Shown here in pieces: positions 41,678 through 42,916 of a stretch of 42,916 bases of DNA. The stretch spans positions 1 through 42,916 of the forward strand of contig JANYBG010000224.1 in assembly GCA_025360865.1 (NCBI GenBank). Reading direction: 5' to 3'. Under the pieces are notes generated by a model that was given only the letters and a program-made list of their open reading frames with translations, ran no database searches and was not told where the DNA came from. The position numbers and the translations under genes were made by a program. The stretch's first letter is position 1. The number at the start of each line of letters is the position of its first letter. This stretch comes from Pseudomonadota bacterium. GTDB taxonomy: Bacteria > Pseudomonadota > Gammaproteobacteria > Steroidobacterales > Steroidobacteraceae.

Positions 41678-42916
41678 ATGCAGAACTCGAATCGTGTAGC
41701 GGTCAACACGGCCTTGGCGCTGCTGGGAGCGCTGTCCATCATGGTCACCGGACCCGCGGCGCGCGCCGCCGACGCCGACGCCACCGGCACAGGCGCACAG
41801 GGACTGCAGGAAGTCACCGTGACGGCGACACGCCACGAGGAAGCGCTGAGCCGCGTGCCCATCAGCGTCACCGCGCTCACCCAGGAGACGATGGATAACC
41901 TTGGCATCAAGGACTTCCAGGACGTCGCCCGCTTCACCCCCGGGGTCACCATCGACAACTCCGGGACGAACGCGATCTCGATCCGCGGCATTTCCTCCTC
42001 CGGCGGCGCGGGTACCACGGGCATTTACATCGATGACACACCGATCCAGATGCGCTCGGTCGGCTTCAACCCGGACGATACGCTGCCCAAGACCTTCGAC
42101 TTGCAGCGCGTCGAGGTGCTGCGCGGACCACAGGGCACGCTCTTCGGTGCCGGCGCCGAGGGCGGCGCGGTGCGCTATATCCTCAACCAGCCGAGCCTCA
42201 CGCAGACCGACACGCACATCCGCAGCGAACTGTCCTTCACCGAATACGGCCAGCCGAACGCGGAGTTCGGCATCGCGCACGGGCAGCCGATCATCGATGG
42301 CACCCTGGGCATACGCGCGAGCCTCTGGTATCGCTACGACGGCGGCTGGATCAACCGCGTAGACCCGGACACCGGACAGACCATCACCAACAAGGTCAAT
42401 TACTCGCACTCGCTGATGGGCCGGGTCGCCGCGATATGGGCGCCTGGCGCCAACCTCACCGTCACGCCGAGCTTCCTTTACCAGCGCCAGGACAAGCATG
42501 ACGACTCGACCTACTGGACCGCGTACTCCAACGTCTCCCGCGGTTACTTCAACACCGCCACGCCTGAGCGCGACGGCGGGCCAGACGACTACTACCTGCC
42601 GTCGTTGAAGGTCCAGTACGACCTGCGGAGCAGCTCGATCATCGCCAACGTGTCCTACTTTGGCCGCAAGCAGCTGACGGCCTACCAGGGCACCGTCTAT
42701 GACCTGAGCTACTGGAACACGATCCCAGGGAGCCTAGGGGGACCTGGTGAATCGCCCCAGCCGCCCAAGTGCTCCGCCCCGGATGATGCGACCAGCTGCT
42801 CATGGTTCCCGCTGATCGACGCCACTGGCATTCATCTGCCGGCCGCGCTGCGCGGGACGCAGACGCCGAACACCATGACCAACCGCCAGAAGAGCTGGGT
42901 GGGGGAACTGCGCTGG
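41678..42916 (+). CDS. TonB-dependent outer-membrane receptor (3' truncated by window edge)
   Basis: 413 residues are visible and the frame is open to the last base. A signal peptide ends near ARA-ADADA. The TonB box is likely LQEVTVTATRHEE; the plug domain follows, with SRVPISVTALTQETMDNLG, DVARFTPGV, ISIRGIS, YIDDTPI and VEVLRGPQGTLFGAGAEGGAVRYI. The beta-barrel begins after about residue 190. AAAGGTGAG precedes the ATG. It lies 42 bp after potG in the same direction and may take up the substrate of the operon across the outer membrane. The barrel is unfinished so ligand cannot be guessed. Confidence 0.9.
   Translation, partial: MQNSNRVAVNTALALLGALSIMVTGPAARAADADATGTGAQGLQEVTVTATRHEEALSRVPISVTALTQETMDNLGIKDFQDVARFTPGVTIDNSGTNAISIRGISSSGGAGTTGIYIDDTPIQMRSVGFNPDDTLPKTFDLQRVEVLRGPQGTLFGAGAEGGAVRYILNQPSLTQTDTHIRSELSFTEYGQPNAEFGIAHGQPIIDGTLGIRASLWYRYDGGWINRVDPDTGQTITNKVNYSHSLMGRVAAIWAPGANLTVTPSFLYQRQDKHDDSTYWTAYSNVSRGYFNTATPERDGGPDDYYLPSLKVQYDLRSSSIIANVSYFGRKQLTAYQGTVYDLSYWNTIPGSLGGPGESPQPPKCSAPDDATSCSWFPLIDATGIHLPAALRGTQTPNTMTNRQKSWVGELRW

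Noticed and set aside
1-42916. CRISPR array, tRNA, rRNA, transposon or prophage
   Set aside because: No regularly spaced repeats, no recognisable RNA gene and no transposase, integrase or phage structural gene were seen by reading; a tRNAscan or Infernal run was not possible.

Overview
The window is a GC-rich chromosomal segment from a Gram-negative bacterium, most likely a proteobacterium. The evidence for that is a TonB-dependent outer-membrane receptor, a cyclic beta-1,2-glucan synthase, a YidB-type protein, and Pot- and carnitine-family enzymes closest to proteobacterial ones as I remember them. I cannot name the genus. I saw no rRNA or tRNA gene, transposase, integrase or CRISPR array.

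Layout. 1-2.6 kb is a signalling and stress block: the C-terminal end of a NarL-type histidine kinase, a lone receiver domain, a LuxR/NarL response regulator, then CsbD and BON-domain stress proteins behind a region rich in GTAGG/CCTAC half-sites. 2.6-14.3 kb is a glucan block: a cysteine-less disulfide-reductase-family flavoprotein that overlaps a stand-alone glycoamylase-domain protein, both divergent from a 2853-residue NdvB-type cyclic glucan synthase, followed by a small unknown protein. 14.7-15.2 kb is non-coding. 15.2-19.0 kb holds a divergent AruH/AruI pair (arginine transaminase and 2-ketoarginine decarboxylase) with an EamA permease overlapping aruI. A yidB-like gene follows.

19.7-27.4 kb is a nearly complete carnitine and gamma-butyrobetaine catabolic cluster made of two convergent operons. 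The plus-strand operon encodes a carnitine dehydrogenase-thioesterase fusion, a TetR regulator and an acyl-CoA dehydrogenase. The minus-strand operon encodes a BKACE-family dehydrocarnitine cleavage enzyme, a second thioesterase, an NDP-forming acyl-CoA ligase and a CaiD-like hydratase. Together they suggest gamma-butyrobetaine -> CoA ester -> crotonobetainyl-CoA -> carnitinyl-CoA -> carnitine -> dehydrocarnitine -> betainyl-CoA -> glycine betaine. A PatD-like aldehyde dehydrogenase is divergent from this operon across a shared AT-rich promoter and is followed by a PotF-like binding protein; PotH and PotI permeases lie on the opposite strand.

31.9-42.9 kb is the most unusual part. A BetI/TetR-type regulator is fused in frame to a shortened, degenerate copy of a Rieske oxygenase. 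It converges on an apparently intact Rieske oxygenase gene. That gene is divergent, across two AT-rich operator-like repeats, from a tightly packed operon encoding a class III aminotransferase, two PYROXD2/phytoene-desaturase-like flavoproteins, a GcvT-like protein and the PotG ATPase missing from the pot genes upstream. A TonB receptor, cut by the window end, follows. I infer a catabolic system for an imported polyamine-like or quaternary-amine compound, sensed by a regulator that has recruited a dead oxygenase fold. The substrate is unknown.
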